From NCBI RefSeq assembly GCF_042677045.1, contig NZ_JBHTIH010000003.1, forward strand, positions 310,001 through 374,000: a DNA stretch of 64,000 bases, written 5' to 3'. The translations under genes and the position numbers were made by a program. Source of the DNA: Lysobacter_K koreensis (GTDB lineage Bacteria; Pseudomonadota; Gammaproteobacteria; Xanthomonadales; Xanthomonadaceae). Below are positions 1 through 9,779 of the stretch, piece after piece. Positions within the stretch are counted from its first letter, which is position 1; each line of letters opens with the position of its first letter. The notes beneath the pieces are model-generated. The model searched no databases and was not told the DNA's origin. It saw nothing but the letters and a program-made list of their open reading frames with translations.

Positions 1-186
1 GCGCGCGAAGCGCTCGTTGATCATCTCCAGGGTCGGCATCTTGCCGCGGACGATCCGGTCCTGGCTAGCGAAGTCGTAGCTGCGCGCCTCGCCGGGCGCG
101 GGCGGTGGTTCGGTCTCGACCGCGCCGCTGTCGACGCCGTGCAGCAGCGCGTCGATCTCGTCCTGGGAGAGCAGGTCGGCGCTCAT
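1..186 (-). CDS. fliM: Flagellar motor switch protein FliM (N-terminal part, cut by window edge)
   Basis: Only the first 62 codons are present; the gene continues off the left edge. The N-terminus carries the CheY-P binding segment (residues about 5-16, LLSQDEIDALL), followed by an acidic, proline-rich linker and the start of the middle domain (YDFASQDR...LEMINERFA), all typical of FliM. In the C-ring, FliM binds phospho-CheY and FliG to switch rotation direction. The ATG overlaps the fliL stop by one base (TGATG), so translation is coupled to fliL. It should belong to the fliLMNOPQR operon driven from the sigma54 site near 735-750. Confidence 0.93.
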   Translation of the reverse strand, partial: MSADLLSQDEIDALLHGVDSGAVETEPPPAPGEARSYDFASQDRIVRGKMPTLEMINERFAR

Positions 187-701
187 CACTGGGTCACCAG
201 GCTGGTGAAGATCACCGCCTCGACCTTGTCTGGCATGCCTTCGCCCTTGAGCACCTGGCGCACCTCGCCGAGTGCGGCGGCCTGCAGGCGTTCCTTGCCG
301 CTGCGCTGCGCCAGCCGCGCCGCCGATTGCTGGCCGAACAGCAGCAGCAGGCGGTTGCGCAGCGCCGGCGCGTGCAGTTCCAGCGCGCCGCGGGTGTCGG
401 CATCGCGGGTCATCAGCTGCACGTCGGCCTGCAGGTAGCGCACCGCGTCCTCGTCGGCCAGGTTGACCACGAACGCCGGCTCCAGCGCGTAGTACTGCGC
501 CGGCGCACGCGCCTTGGCCTGCGCCTTGGCGGTGGCCTGCTGTTCGGCGTGGCGCGCTTGCCACCACCACCAGCCACCGCCGCCGCCCGCGCCGAGCACG
601 AGGACGGCGATCACGATCCACAAGGGCTTCCTGCTGCCGCGCTTGGCGGGCGGCTTGGCGGGAGTCTGGACAGTCGCTTCAGGGGCGGGGGCTGCTGGCA
701 C
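186..701 (-). CDS. fliL: Flagellar basal body-associated protein FliL
   Basis: 171 residues. A basic, proline-rich cytoplasmic N-terminus (residues 1-25) precedes one membrane segment (about 26-47, ending in a glycine/tryptophan run). The periplasmic FliL domain follows, with the family pattern YYALEPAFVVNL and a C-terminal IFTSLVTQ. FliL is an inner-membrane protein that surrounds the stator and supports torque. The start is GTG at 701; no in-frame ATG lies nearby upstream, and the GTG fits the sigma54 promoter 34 bases upstream. fliM follows immediately. Confidence 0.92.
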   Translation of the reverse strand: MPAAPAPEATVQTPAKPPAKRGSRKPLWIVIAVLVLGAGGGGGWWWWQARHAEQQATAKAQAKARAPAQYYALEPAFVVNLADEDAVRYLQADVQLMTRDADTRGALELHAPALRNRLLLLFGQQSAARLAQRSGKERLQAAALGEVRQVLKGEGMPDKVEAVIFTSLVTQ

Positions 702-734
702 GAACGGGCATCCGGTGGGGCGATGCCGGGTCAG

Positions 735-750
735 TGCAAGCGGCGTGCCG
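735..750 (-). promoter_or_regulatory. Sigma54 (RpoN) promoter upstream of fliL
   Basis: Read on the minus strand, CGGCACG-CCGC-TTGCA matches the -24/-12 consensus YGGCACG-N4-TTGCW almost perfectly. It lies about 34 bases before the fliL GTG in the 161-base gap after fliK. It is nearly identical to the flgB site (27745-27760), which supports a common FleQ/RpoN control and a separate fliL-M operon. Confidence 0.8.
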
Positions 751-862
751 GAGTGGCGGCGGCGGTTCGTCGGGGTTTTGACGGAAGACTGAATGCGCCG
801 GTGTCGATGCTTTGGCGCCGGCGGTGTTCAGTGCACGCGGTTGCGCGCGCAGGTCGCTTCGG

Positions 863-2017
863 TCAGGCGTACTCGTCGAGCAGGCCGCGGCTATGCATGC
901 GCGCAGGGGCAGTGGTCGGCGCATGCGCGTCATCGGTGGCCGCGGCGTGGCCGCCCGCGCTCGCCCGCGCCGAGTGCGCCTGGCCCGGCTGGCGCTGGCC
1001 GACATCGGCCTGCCCCAGCTGCAGGCCGTGCTGGCCGAGCAGCTCGCGCAGGCGCGGCAGGCTGGCTTCGATCGCCTGGCGGACTTCGGCGTGGGCGCTG
1101 TGGAATTCGGCGCTGACCCGGCTGCCGTCGAGCTGCACGCGCACCTCGATCGGGCCGACGTGCTCGGGATTGAGGCGGATCTCGGCGTGGCCGAGGCGTT
1201 GCTCGGCCATCCAGGCGATGCGCGCGCCGAAGCCGTCGTCGAAACCGGCGTCCGGGTTGGCGGGCAGCGCCAGCGGCGTGGTCGGCATTGCGGCCCGCAG
1301 CGGGGCCGCTGCGGCCAGGGGCGTCGCGGCGGTCAAGCTGCTGCCGTCGTACGCCGACAAGCCGTCTACCGCGGCGCTCGCGGCTGCGCCGCCGGCGGAT
1401 TCGGGTGTCAGTGCGGCGGCGGCCAGTTCGGCCAGGGCCGCGAAGCTCGCGCCGCTCGCCTTCGCCGTCGCGCCGTCGGCGCCGGGGTTCGGCAGCGGCA
1501 GGCCCGCGGGCGCGGCGCCCGGTGCGGCGGTCATCGGCGTCGCAGGGGCGCCTGCGCCGGTCGCTGGCGGGGCAACGCCATCGGCCGCTACCGGCTGCAC
1601 CCAGCTGCCGGACAGCAGTGCGAGCAACTGGTCGGGCAGGGCGGGGGTCGCAGAGGTGTCGGCTGCGTTCGTGTCGGCCGGCGTTGCGATCGCGCTCGGG
1701 GTGGCTGCGAGCGCGGGTGCGGCGGGTGCCTCGGCGCTCGCGCTGGCGGCCAGCAACGAGGCGAAGTCGCTGGCGGCCGCGGGTTCGCGCGCCGACCGGT
1801 CCTGTGCGACTTCAGCGGGTGATTCGGCATTTGCCGGCGCGGCGTCGGCGGTCGGACCCTCGGCCGCCAGCGACGCCCGCTCCGTCGGATGGCGGGCCAT
1901 GCGGGTCGAGGCGTCATGGCCCTCGCCGGCGCCGGATTTCGGGCTGCGGCCGTTGACCGACCCCATCGAGGGCGCGGCGGGCGGTGCCGCGATCGATGCA
2001 CTCGCCGCGCCGATCAC
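863..2017 (-). CDS. fliK: Flagellar hook-length control protein FliK
   Basis: 384 residues. The first 250 or so are low complexity, rich in Ala, Pro and Thr, as expected for the secreted ruler part. The C-terminal substrate-specificity domain (about residues 265-345) has the Flg_hook pattern AEIRLNPEHVGPIEVRV followed by ARLPRLRELLGQHGL-like helices. FliK measures the hook and switches the export gate from hook to filament substrates. The start is GTG at 2017, overlapping the fliJ stop (GTGA), so the two genes are translationally coupled. Confidence 0.88.
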   Translation of the reverse strand: MIGAASASIAAPPAAPSMGSVNGRSPKSGAGEGHDASTRMARHPTERASLAAEGPTADAAPANAESPAEVAQDRSAREPAAASDFASLLAASASAEAPAAPALAATPSAIATPADTNAADTSATPALPDQLLALLSGSWVQPVAADGVAPPATGAGAPATPMTAAPGAAPAGLPLPNPGADGATAKASGASFAALAELAAAALTPESAGGAAASAAVDGLSAYDGSSLTAATPLAAAAPLRAAMPTTPLALPANPDAGFDDGFGARIAWMAEQRLGHAEIRLNPEHVGPIEVRVQLDGSRVSAEFHSAHAEVRQAIEASLPRLRELLGQHGLQLGQADVGQRQPGQAHSARASAGGHAAATDDAHAPTTAPARMHSRGLLDEYA

Positions 2018-2472
2018 GCGTGCGGCTCCGCGTCGTCGGCGGCCACCGCCGCGGCGCGCGCACGGCGGCCGCCGAGGTCGTCGAGCTCGCGCTGCACGCG
2101 CTGTTCGGCGACCCTGGATTCCTGGGCGCGGTAGCTGTCGGCCAGCTGCTCGAGCACCTTGGTCTCGCGGCTGGCGAGCAGCAGGCGGGTGCGCTCGACA
2201 TCGCTGAGCTGGCGGTTGTGGTCGACGATGCCGGCCTGCTGCACCACCGCGGCGTTGAGCCGTTCGCGGAACGCCAGGCGGTTGACCAGCAGCGCCGGGG
2301 ACACGGTGGCGCTGGACGGCGCCGCCGCGTACTCCTCGGCGTAGCGGCGCAGTGCCTCCAGCCGCTCCTGCTGCTCGGCGAGCACGCGCTCGCGCTCGGC
2401 GACTTCGCGCGCGGCCGCGTCCTGGCGCTGCTGCACCACCTTGAGCAGGGGGTCGAGACGTTGCGAACGCAT
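2014..2472 (-). CDS. fliJ: Flagellar export chaperone/stalk protein FliJ
   Basis: 152 residues, almost wholly alpha-helical and charged, and predicted as a long antiparallel coiled coil. The first residues (MRSQRLDPLLKVVQQRQD) match FliJ starts. FliJ is the central stalk of the FliI ATPase ring and escorts export chaperones to the gate. It starts four bases after the fliI stop and overlaps fliK by four bases, inside the fliEFGHIJK operon. The ATG at 2472 is preferred over upstream codons because it sits just past the fliI end. Confidence 0.87.
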   Translation of the reverse strand: MRSQRLDPLLKVVQQRQDAAAREVAERERVLAEQQERLEALRRYAEEYAAAPSSATVSPALLVNRLAFRERLNAAVVQQAGIVDHNRQLSDVERTRLLLASRETKVLEQLADSYRAQESRVAEQRVQRELDDLGGRRARAAAVAADDAEPHA

Positions 2473-2476
2473 GGGT

Positions 2477-3877
2477 TCAGATCTCCACGGACATCGGCAG
2501 GTGGGCGGGTTCGTCGGTGTCGTCGAGCAGGCGCGCGAGCGCGGCGCGGCTGGCCTCGACGTTGGCGCCTTCGGCGACGTCCTGGCCGAGGAAGGCCTGG
2601 ATCGCCGGCCAGCGCGCCATCGCCTCGTCGACCGCCGGATCGCTGCCGCGCTGGTAGGCGCCGATCGCAATCAGGTCGCGTTGCGCGGTGTACGCCGACA
2701 TCAGCCGCTTGAGCTTGCGGATGCGCTCGCGCCACGGCGCATCGGTGATGTCCTGCATGACGCGGCTGACCGAGACCTCGACGTCGATCGCCGGGTACTG
2801 GCCGGCGTCGGCGATGCGGCGGGTCAGCACGATGTGGCCGTCGAGGATCGCGCGCGCGGCGTCGGCGATGGGTTCCTGCTGGTCGTCGCCTTCGGTGAGC
2901 ACGGTGTAGAACGCGGTGATCGAGCCGCGGCCGTCGGCGCCGTTGCCGGCGCGCTCGACCAGCTGCGGCAGCTTGGCGAACACCGAGGGAGGGTAGCCGC
3001 GAGTGGTCGGCGGTTCGCCGACCGACAGGCCGATCTCGCGCTGGGCATGTGCGAAGCGGGTCAGCGAATCCATCAGCAGCAGCACGTGCAGGCCCTGGTC
3101 GCGGTAGTACTCGGCGATCGCGGTCGCCCGCAGCGCGCCGTGCAGGCGTGCCAGCGGCGGCCGGTCGGCCGGGGTGGCAACCACCACCGAGCGGCGCAGG
3201 CCTTCCTCGCCCAGCGTGCTCTCGACGAAGTCGCGCACCTCGCGGCCACGTTCGCCGATCAGGCCGACGACAATGACGTCGGCGGCGGTGTAGCGGGTCA
3301 TCATCCCGAGCAATGTCGACTTGCCGACACCGGAACCGGCGAACAGGCCGATGCGCTGGCCGCGCCCGATCGGCAGCAACGCGTTGATCGCGCGCACGCC
3401 GACATCGAGCGAGCGGGTGATCGGCTCGCGCGTCAGCGGGTTTATCGCGACGCCGGCCAGGCCGACGAAATGTTCGGCGCGGATCGGGCCGCGGCCATCC
3501 AGTGCCGCGCCGTCGGAATCGATCACGCGCCCGAGCAGGCCTTCGCCGACCGCGACTTCGCCGCGGCGGCGGGTCGGCACCACGCGCGCGTTGGGGAGCA
3601 GGCCCTGCAGGTCGGCGGTCGGCATCAGGTAGGTGCGGTCGCCGGCGAAGCCGACCACCTCGGCGTCGACCCAATGCCCGCCGGCGGTCTCGACCCGGCA
3701 GCGCGAGCCCATCGGCGCGCTGCAGCCGGAGGCCTCCAGGGTCAGGCCGACCGCGCGCCGCAGCACGCCTTCGCGGGCCAAGCCTAGCGATGGTGGGTTC
3801 GGCCGGGCCGCGTGCAGGCGTGCGGCCAGGCGCAGGTTGCGCGCTTCCTGCCAGTGGGCGGCGGCGACGGTGCTCAT
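2477..3877 (-). CDS. fliI: Flagellum-specific export ATPase FliI
   Basis: 466 residues, the usual length. It has an F1-beta-like fold with Walker A (GSGVGKST, residues 181-188) and a Walker B segment (VLLLMDSLTRFA, about 265). The substrate-specific motif region YPPSVFAKLPQLVERAG follows. FliI hydrolyses ATP at the cytoplasmic face of the export gate to help unfold and deliver axial proteins. It lies between fliH, its regulator, and fliJ, its stalk. Confidence 0.97.
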   Translation of the reverse strand: MSTVAAAHWQEARNLRLAARLHAARPNPPSLGLAREGVLRRAVGLTLEASGCSAPMGSRCRVETAGGHWVDAEVVGFAGDRTYLMPTADLQGLLPNARVVPTRRRGEVAVGEGLLGRVIDSDGAALDGRGPIRAEHFVGLAGVAINPLTREPITRSLDVGVRAINALLPIGRGQRIGLFAGSGVGKSTLLGMMTRYTAADVIVVGLIGERGREVRDFVESTLGEEGLRRSVVVATPADRPPLARLHGALRATAIAEYYRDQGLHVLLLMDSLTRFAHAQREIGLSVGEPPTTRGYPPSVFAKLPQLVERAGNGADGRGSITAFYTVLTEGDDQQEPIADAARAILDGHIVLTRRIADAGQYPAIDVEVSVSRVMQDITDAPWRERIRKLKRLMSAYTAQRDLIAIGAYQRGSDPAVDEAMARWPAIQAFLGQDVAEGANVEASRAALARLLDDTDEPAHLPMSVEI

Positions 3878-3923
3878 GGCTGCCGTTCCGCAAACACTTG
3901 CGTTGCAGGCGCGGTGCGCGGAT

Positions 3924-4559
3924 TCACGCCGCTCCCCCGCTCGAGTCCAGGGTCGCCTGCAGCACCGCCTGCAAGCGCGCGGCGATGGTGCCGTCGATGC
4001 GCACGCTCTCGCTGTGCAGGCGCAGCTCGCCGCGGCCGAGCGCGGCGTCGATCACCAGGCGCACGCCGTCGAGGCCGGCCAGGTGCGGCGCCAGCACGCC
4101 GAAATCGTCCGGGTGCAGGCGCAGTTCCATTTCCCGGCTGCCGCTGCCGACCGCATCCAGCGCCTCGCGCACCAGGTCGGCGAGCAAGGTGGGATCGGCG
4201 GCGTAAGCGCGGCCGAGCAGGGCGCCGGCGATGCGCACGGCCAGGTCGGCCAGGGCGTCGGTGACTTCGCCGTCGAGCCGCGCCAGCGGCCGGGTAAAGC
4301 CGTCGAGCACGCCCTCGATCTGCGCGACCATGCGCCGCACCTCGCCTTGCCCGGCGGCCAGGCCCTCGGCGTGGCCGCGCGCGTAGCCCTCGGCGTGCGC
4401 GGCCTGCTCCAGCGCCTGCAGTTCTTCCACGCTTGGCGGGGCCGGGCGCGCGGGTTCGGCGTTGGCGGCCTGGGACAGCCCCGGCGCGTGCCAGCGCACC
4501 GCGCCGGGGGCCGGCGCAAAGGCGCCGATCGCGTCTTCGCTCCAGGCTTGGGCGCTCAT
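3924..4559 (-). CDS. fliH: Flagellar assembly protein FliH
   Basis: 211 residues. The middle carries the glycine-repeat helix typical of FliH (EGYARGHAEGLAAGQGE, about residues 55-71), then a V-ATPase E-subunit-like C-terminal domain with LRLHPDDFGVL and the closing RIDGTIAARL. FliH binds FliI and docks it to the C-ring. The ATG at 4559 overlaps the fliG stop by four bases (ATGA). A 46-base gap separates it from fliI. Confidence 0.9.
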   Translation of the reverse strand: MSAQAWSEDAIGAFAPAPGAVRWHAPGLSQAANAEPARPAPPSVEELQALEQAAHAEGYARGHAEGLAAGQGEVRRMVAQIEGVLDGFTRPLARLDGEVTDALADLAVRIAGALLGRAYAADPTLLADLVREALDAVGSGSREMELRLHPDDFGVLAPHLAGLDGVRLVIDAALGRGELRLHSESVRIDGTIAARLQAVLQATLDSSGGAA

Positions 4560-5560
4560 ACGAACGCCTCGGCCTTCGCCGCGAGCGTGATCTCGCCGCT
4601 GTCGGCCATCTTGCGCACGTGCGCGAGGATCTCCTTCTGCGCCGCTTCTACTTCCGCCAGCCGCACCGGGCCGCGCGCTTCCATGTCCTCTAGCAGGATC
4701 TCGGCCGCGCGCTGCGACATGTTGCCGGTGATCTTGTCCTTGACCCGGGCGTCGGCGCCGCGCAGGGCCAGCCCGAGGCGGTCGCTGGCGACGTCGCGCA
4801 GCACCGCCTGCATCGCGCGGTCGTCGAGGTCGGCGAGGTTGTCGAACACGAACATCAGGTCGCGGATCGAGTTGCCCAGGGCGTCGTCGACCTCGGCGAT
4901 CGCGGCCAGCAGCGTCTCGTCCTGTCCGGAGTCCATGAAGTTGAGGATGTTGGCCGCGACCTTGACGCCGCCGACCGAGGACGACTTGATGTTCTGGCTG
5001 CCGGCGAACTGGCGCGCCATCACGTCGTTGAGTTCGTTGAGCGCGTGCGGCGGGATGCCGTCGAGCGTCGCCAGCCGCAGCAGCACGTCGACGCGCACGC
5101 GGTCGGCCAGGCACTTGAGCACTTCGGCGGCGTGGTCGCTGTCCAGGTGCGCCATCACGATCGCGATGATCTGCGGGTGCTCGTTGCGCACCAGTTCGGC
5201 GATCGCGCGCGGCTCCATCCACTTCAGCGAGTCCAGCCCGGAGGTGTTGCGGCCCATCAGGATGCGGTCGATCAGGCCGCTGGCGCGGTCCTCGCCCAGC
5301 GCCTGCACCAGCACCGCGCGCACGTAGTCGTCGGCGCCGGAACCCAGGCCGCTGGGCTGGGCCAGCACCTCGACGAAGTCATCGAACACCCGCGACACGG
5401 CATCGCGCGAGATGCCGCCGACCGAGGTCATCGCCAGGCCGAGCTTCTGCACTTCCTTGGCGCTCATGTGCTTGAGCACCTCGGCGGCCTGCTGCTCGCC
5501 CAGCGACAGCAGCACCACCGCCGCGCGCTGCACGCCGCTCATCTCCATCGACTCAGCCAT
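4556..5560 (-). CDS. fliG: Flagellar motor switch protein FliG
   Basis: 334 residues, matching the family length. It has an N-terminal domain with VQRAAVVLLSLGE, the middle EHPQIIAIVMAHL motif (about residues 128-140) that contacts FliM, and the C-terminal torque domain with LMFVFDNLADLDDRAMQ and charged residues facing MotA. FliG joins the MS ring to the C-ring and transmits torque. It overlaps the fliF end by eight bases and the fliH start by four. Confidence 0.97.
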   Translation of the reverse strand: MAESMEMSGVQRAAVVLLSLGEQQAAEVLKHMSAKEVQKLGLAMTSVGGISRDAVSRVFDDFVEVLAQPSGLGSGADDYVRAVLVQALGEDRASGLIDRILMGRNTSGLDSLKWMEPRAIAELVRNEHPQIIAIVMAHLDSDHAAEVLKCLADRVRVDVLLRLATLDGIPPHALNELNDVMARQFAGSQNIKSSSVGGVKVAANILNFMDSGQDETLLAAIAEVDDALGNSIRDLMFVFDNLADLDDRAMQAVLRDVASDRLGLALRGADARVKDKITGNMSQRAAEILLEDMEARGPVRLAEVEAAQKEILAHVRKMADSGEITLAAKAEAFV

Positions 5561-7229
5561 CGACGGCCACCCAGTCGCGCACCACTTGCGCGACGCGCTT
5601 GGGGTCGCTGCTGACCGCGTGGCGCGCGACCTGCAGCTTGTCGTCGAAATTCATCAGCGCCGCCGCGTTCGACGCCTGGCCCGCGGCCAGCGCGGGCGCG
5701 CCACGGGTCTGCGCGTTGAGGGTCACCTGCACGTCCTCGTCGATCATCTGCACGTTGGTGGTGTTGTTGACCACCTGCGGCACGCGCGGCGCCAGCAACT
5801 GGCGGAACGCCGGCCGCAGCACGAACCAGATCACCAGCAGCACCGCCAGCCCGCCGAGCAGCGTGCGCAGCAGGTCGCGGGCTTTCGGGTCCTGCCAAAT
5901 CGGCGGACCCCCGTCCTCGGAGGTGTCCAGGGCGCCGCGGGCGAACGGGGCGTTGACCACCGAGACCACGTCGCCGCGCTGGGCGTCGAAGCCGATCGCC
6001 TGCTGCACCAGGGTCTCGATGCGCTGCAGTTCGGCGGCGTTGAGCGCACGCGCGGGCGGTGCCTTGCTGGTGTCGCTGGCGCCGGGCTGCACGTTGTCGA
6101 CCAGCACCGCGGCGGTGACCCGGCGGATGCGGCCGGGCGCCTGGCGGGTGTGGGTCAGGGTGCGGTCGAGCTCGTAGTTGCGCACCGCGGTGCGCGCGCC
6201 CGGGCCGGACACCGAGGGTGCCGCGGCCGCGGCCGGCGCTGGGGCGGCGGTATTGGCCGCGGTCGGGGTGTTGCTGGCGCTGCCCGGCACGCCCTGCGCC
6301 GCAGCGCCGCCGGCCCCGAGGTTGCCGGATTCGGAAATCTGCTCGCTGCGCACCACCGCCGATTGCGGGCCGTAGCGCTCGCGCGCCTCCTCGGTCTGGG
6401 CGAAGTCCATGTCGACGCTGACCTGGGCGCTGACCCGGCCGGGGCCGGTCATCGGTTCCAGCAGCTCCTGGATGCGCTGCACGTACACCGACTCCTGGCG
6501 GCGCTGCTGGTCGAACTGCTTGGCGCCGATCGCGTCGTCGCTGTTCGGGTCGGCGTTGGAGAGCATGCGGCCGAACTGGTCGACCACGGTCACCCGCTCT
6601 GAAGGCAGGCCGGGGATGCTGGACGCGACCAGGTGCACGATCGCGTCGACCTGGCCGGGCTCCAGCGCGCTGCCGCTTTGCAGCTGCAGCACCACCGAGG
6701 CGCTGGCCGGCTCGTTCTGGCGGGTGAACGCGCTGGGCTTGGGCAACGCCAGGTGCACGCGCGCCTCGCGCACCGGGCGCAGGTTGGCGATGGTGCGGGC
6801 CAGCTCGATCTCCAGCGCGTGCTGGTAGCGCGCGTTCTCGACGAACTGGCTGGTGCCGAAGCCCTGGTCGCCCTGCATCGATTCGAAGCCGGCCGGGGCG
6901 GCGCCGGTCAGCCCGGCACCGGCCAGCGCCATCCGCGCCGCGCCGATCTGGTCGGTCGGCACCGCCAGCGCGCCGCTGGACGGGTCGATGCGGAACGGGA
7001 TCTGCGCGCTGCGCAGCAGTTCGGACGCCTCGCCGGTGGCCTTGGCGTCGAGGCCGGCATGGACCGGCACGAAATCGGGCTTCTGGGTCCAGAAGAACAG
7101 CCACAGCCCGAGCGCGATGGTCGCCGCGACCAGCGCGAGCAGGCCCAGCTGGCGCACCGCCGGGATGTCCTGCAGGCGACCGAGGTCGCGCAAGCCGGCG
7201 GTGCCTTTGGGGAGTGCGATCACGCTCAT
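5553..7229 (-). CDS. fliF: Flagellar MS-ring protein FliF
   Basis: 558 residues. Two membrane helices bracket a large periplasmic part: residues about 28-47 (LLALVAATIALGLWLFFW) and about 445-465 (LGGLAVLLVIWFVL). The periplasmic part contains the YscJ/FliF ring-building motifs (ARVHLALPKPSAFTR, about 163) and an Ala/Pro-rich loop around 290-340. The C-terminal tail binds FliG. FliF builds the inner-membrane ring on which the motor and export gate assemble. The ATG at 7229 follows a 178-base gap with repeats after fliE. Confidence 0.96.
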   Translation of the reverse strand: MSVIALPKGTAGLRDLGRLQDIPAVRQLGLLALVAATIALGLWLFFWTQKPDFVPVHAGLDAKATGEASELLRSAQIPFRIDPSSGALAVPTDQIGAARMALAGAGLTGAAPAGFESMQGDQGFGTSQFVENARYQHALEIELARTIANLRPVREARVHLALPKPSAFTRQNEPASASVVLQLQSGSALEPGQVDAIVHLVASSIPGLPSERVTVVDQFGRMLSNADPNSDDAIGAKQFDQQRRQESVYVQRIQELLEPMTGPGRVSAQVSVDMDFAQTEEARERYGPQSAVVRSEQISESGNLGAGGAAAQGVPGSASNTPTAANTAAPAPAAAAAPSVSGPGARTAVRNYELDRTLTHTRQAPGRIRRVTAAVLVDNVQPGASDTSKAPPARALNAAELQRIETLVQQAIGFDAQRGDVVSVVNAPFARGALDTSEDGGPPIWQDPKARDLLRTLLGGLAVLLVIWFVLRPAFRQLLAPRVPQVVNNTTNVQMIDEDVQVTLNAQTRGAPALAAGQASNAAALMNFDDKLQVARHAVSSDPKRVAQVVRDWVAVDG

Positions 7230-7241
7230 GGGTGGAAGGCC

Positions 7242-7403
7242 GGGAATAGGAGGCGGGAGTGGGAAGCGGGAGTGGAACAGCGGGAATGGAAAGCGCGTCG
7301 GGGCGGAGGTAGTTCTGGGTAGTGCGAATCAGGAGGGGCCGACCAGCCTCGGCAGCGTGGATTTCCCCATTCCCCGTTCCCGCTTCTCATTCCCCGTTCC
7401 CGC
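7242..7403. repeat. Inverted GGGAAT/ATTCCC repeat between fliE and fliF
   Basis: The gap between fliE and fliF is filled with GGGAATGG-like words on the left and a doubled ATTCCCCGTTCCCGC word on the right (two copies around 7370-7402), roughly inverted with respect to each other. A similar ATTCCCGC stretch occurs near 20965-20990. It resembles dispersed intergenic palindromes of this family. No coding sequence is visible in it. Confidence 0.5.
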
Positions 7404-7407
7404 CCCA

Positions 7408-7767
7408 CTACATCGGCATGTTCATCACGTCCTGGTACGCCTGCACCAGCCGGTTGCGCACCTCGACCGTGGCCTTGAATGCGACCTGCGACTGCTGCAT
7501 CGCGACCATCACCCGCGCCAGGTCGGCGCGCGGGTCACCCATTTCGAACGCCTGCTGCAACGTGCCGGCGTTGGCCTGGGTCTGGCTGACCTTGTCGATC
7601 GCGTTCGACAGCGTCTGCTGGAATCCCGGCGCCGCGGTCGCACCGCTGGCCCCGCCAATGCCCACCGGGCCAATCGCGTTGCCGGCGGGCGCATCGGCCA
7701 GCGGACCGCGCGAACGCATCTCGTGCGCGCGGATCTGGGAGAGGATCGAGGAGATGGCGTCGGTCAT
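7408..7767 (-). CDS. fliE: Flagellar hook-basal body complex protein FliE
   Basis: 119 residues from the ATG at 7767 (MTDAISSILSQIRAHE). An ATG six codons upstream is possible, but the chosen start matches other FliE N-termini. The C-terminal half has the family signature: a GDPRADLARVMVAMQQSQVAF helix and the ending VRNRLVQAYQDVMNMP. FliE is the periplasmic junction between the MS ring and the proximal rod and the first export substrate. It is the first gene of the fliEFGHIJK operon, 37 bases after a sigma54 site. Confidence 0.92.
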   Translation of the reverse strand: MTDAISSILSQIRAHEMRSRGPLADAPAGNAIGPVGIGGASGATAAPGFQQTLSNAIDKVSQTQANAGTLQQAFEMGDPRADLARVMVAMQQSQVAFKATVEVRNRLVQAYQDVMNMPM

Positions 7768-7803
7768 CGCGGTGGTCGCTGCCAAACGGGCTTGCCGTCA
7801 CTA

Positions 7804-7819
7804 GGCAAGTCGTGTGCCA
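7804..7819 (-). promoter_or_regulatory. Sigma54 (RpoN) promoter upstream of fliE
   Basis: On the minus strand TGGCACA-CGAC-TTGCC agrees with the -24/-12 consensus at all core positions except the last base of TGGCACG. It sits between the fleQ stop and fliE, 37 bases before the chosen fliE start. This is the expected place for a FleQ-activated operon promoter. Confidence 0.78.
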
Positions 7820-7827
7820 GCGCGCCG

Positions 7828-9362
<1,535 letters not shown>

Positions 9363-9366
<4 letters not shown>

Positions 9367-9749
9367 GGCGCCACCTCCGGGTTGGATGCCAGCTTCTCGA
9401 GCAGCGGCATGACGTCGTGGATGTAGGCCAGCTTGCTGACGAAGGCATCGGCGCCGGCGCGCAGCGCGTGTTCGCGGTGTTCGCTGTCGTCGAAATGGCT
9501 GGCGATGACGATGTACGGCGGGTGGTCCTGGGCCTTGATCAGGCGCGTGGCCTGCAGTCCGCCCATCTCGGGCATCGCCAGGTCCATCAGCACCACGTCC
9601 GGCCGCAACGTCTCGCACTGGGCGATCGCCTCGATGCCGTTGCCGGCCGAGCCGACCACGTTCAGCCACGGCAACCGGCGCAGGTGCCGCAGCGCGGCAC
9701 TGATGAAGCCCGGGTGGTCGTCGACCAGCAACACCTTCAACTCACGCAT
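9363..9749 (-). CDS. Stand-alone response regulator receiver protein
   Basis: 128 residues with a single receiver domain and no output domain. The acidic pair D10-D11, the phospho-acceptor D56 (VVLMDLAMP), the switch serine in VIASHF and the conserved Lys in AFVSKL are all present, so it should be phosphorylatable. It overlaps the start of fleQ by four bases and lies 30 bases after rpoN, so it is probably co-expressed with both. A partner role for FleQ or the motor is inferred; no cognate kinase is adjacent. Confidence 0.85.
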
Positions 9750-9779
9750 GACACAGGTTCCTATCAGGAGGCGGCACGA

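Noticed and set aside
105..2207. A plus-strand frame across fliL-fliK
   Set aside because: Ala/Arg-rich with no recognisable domain; the minus-strand flagellar genes explain the region.
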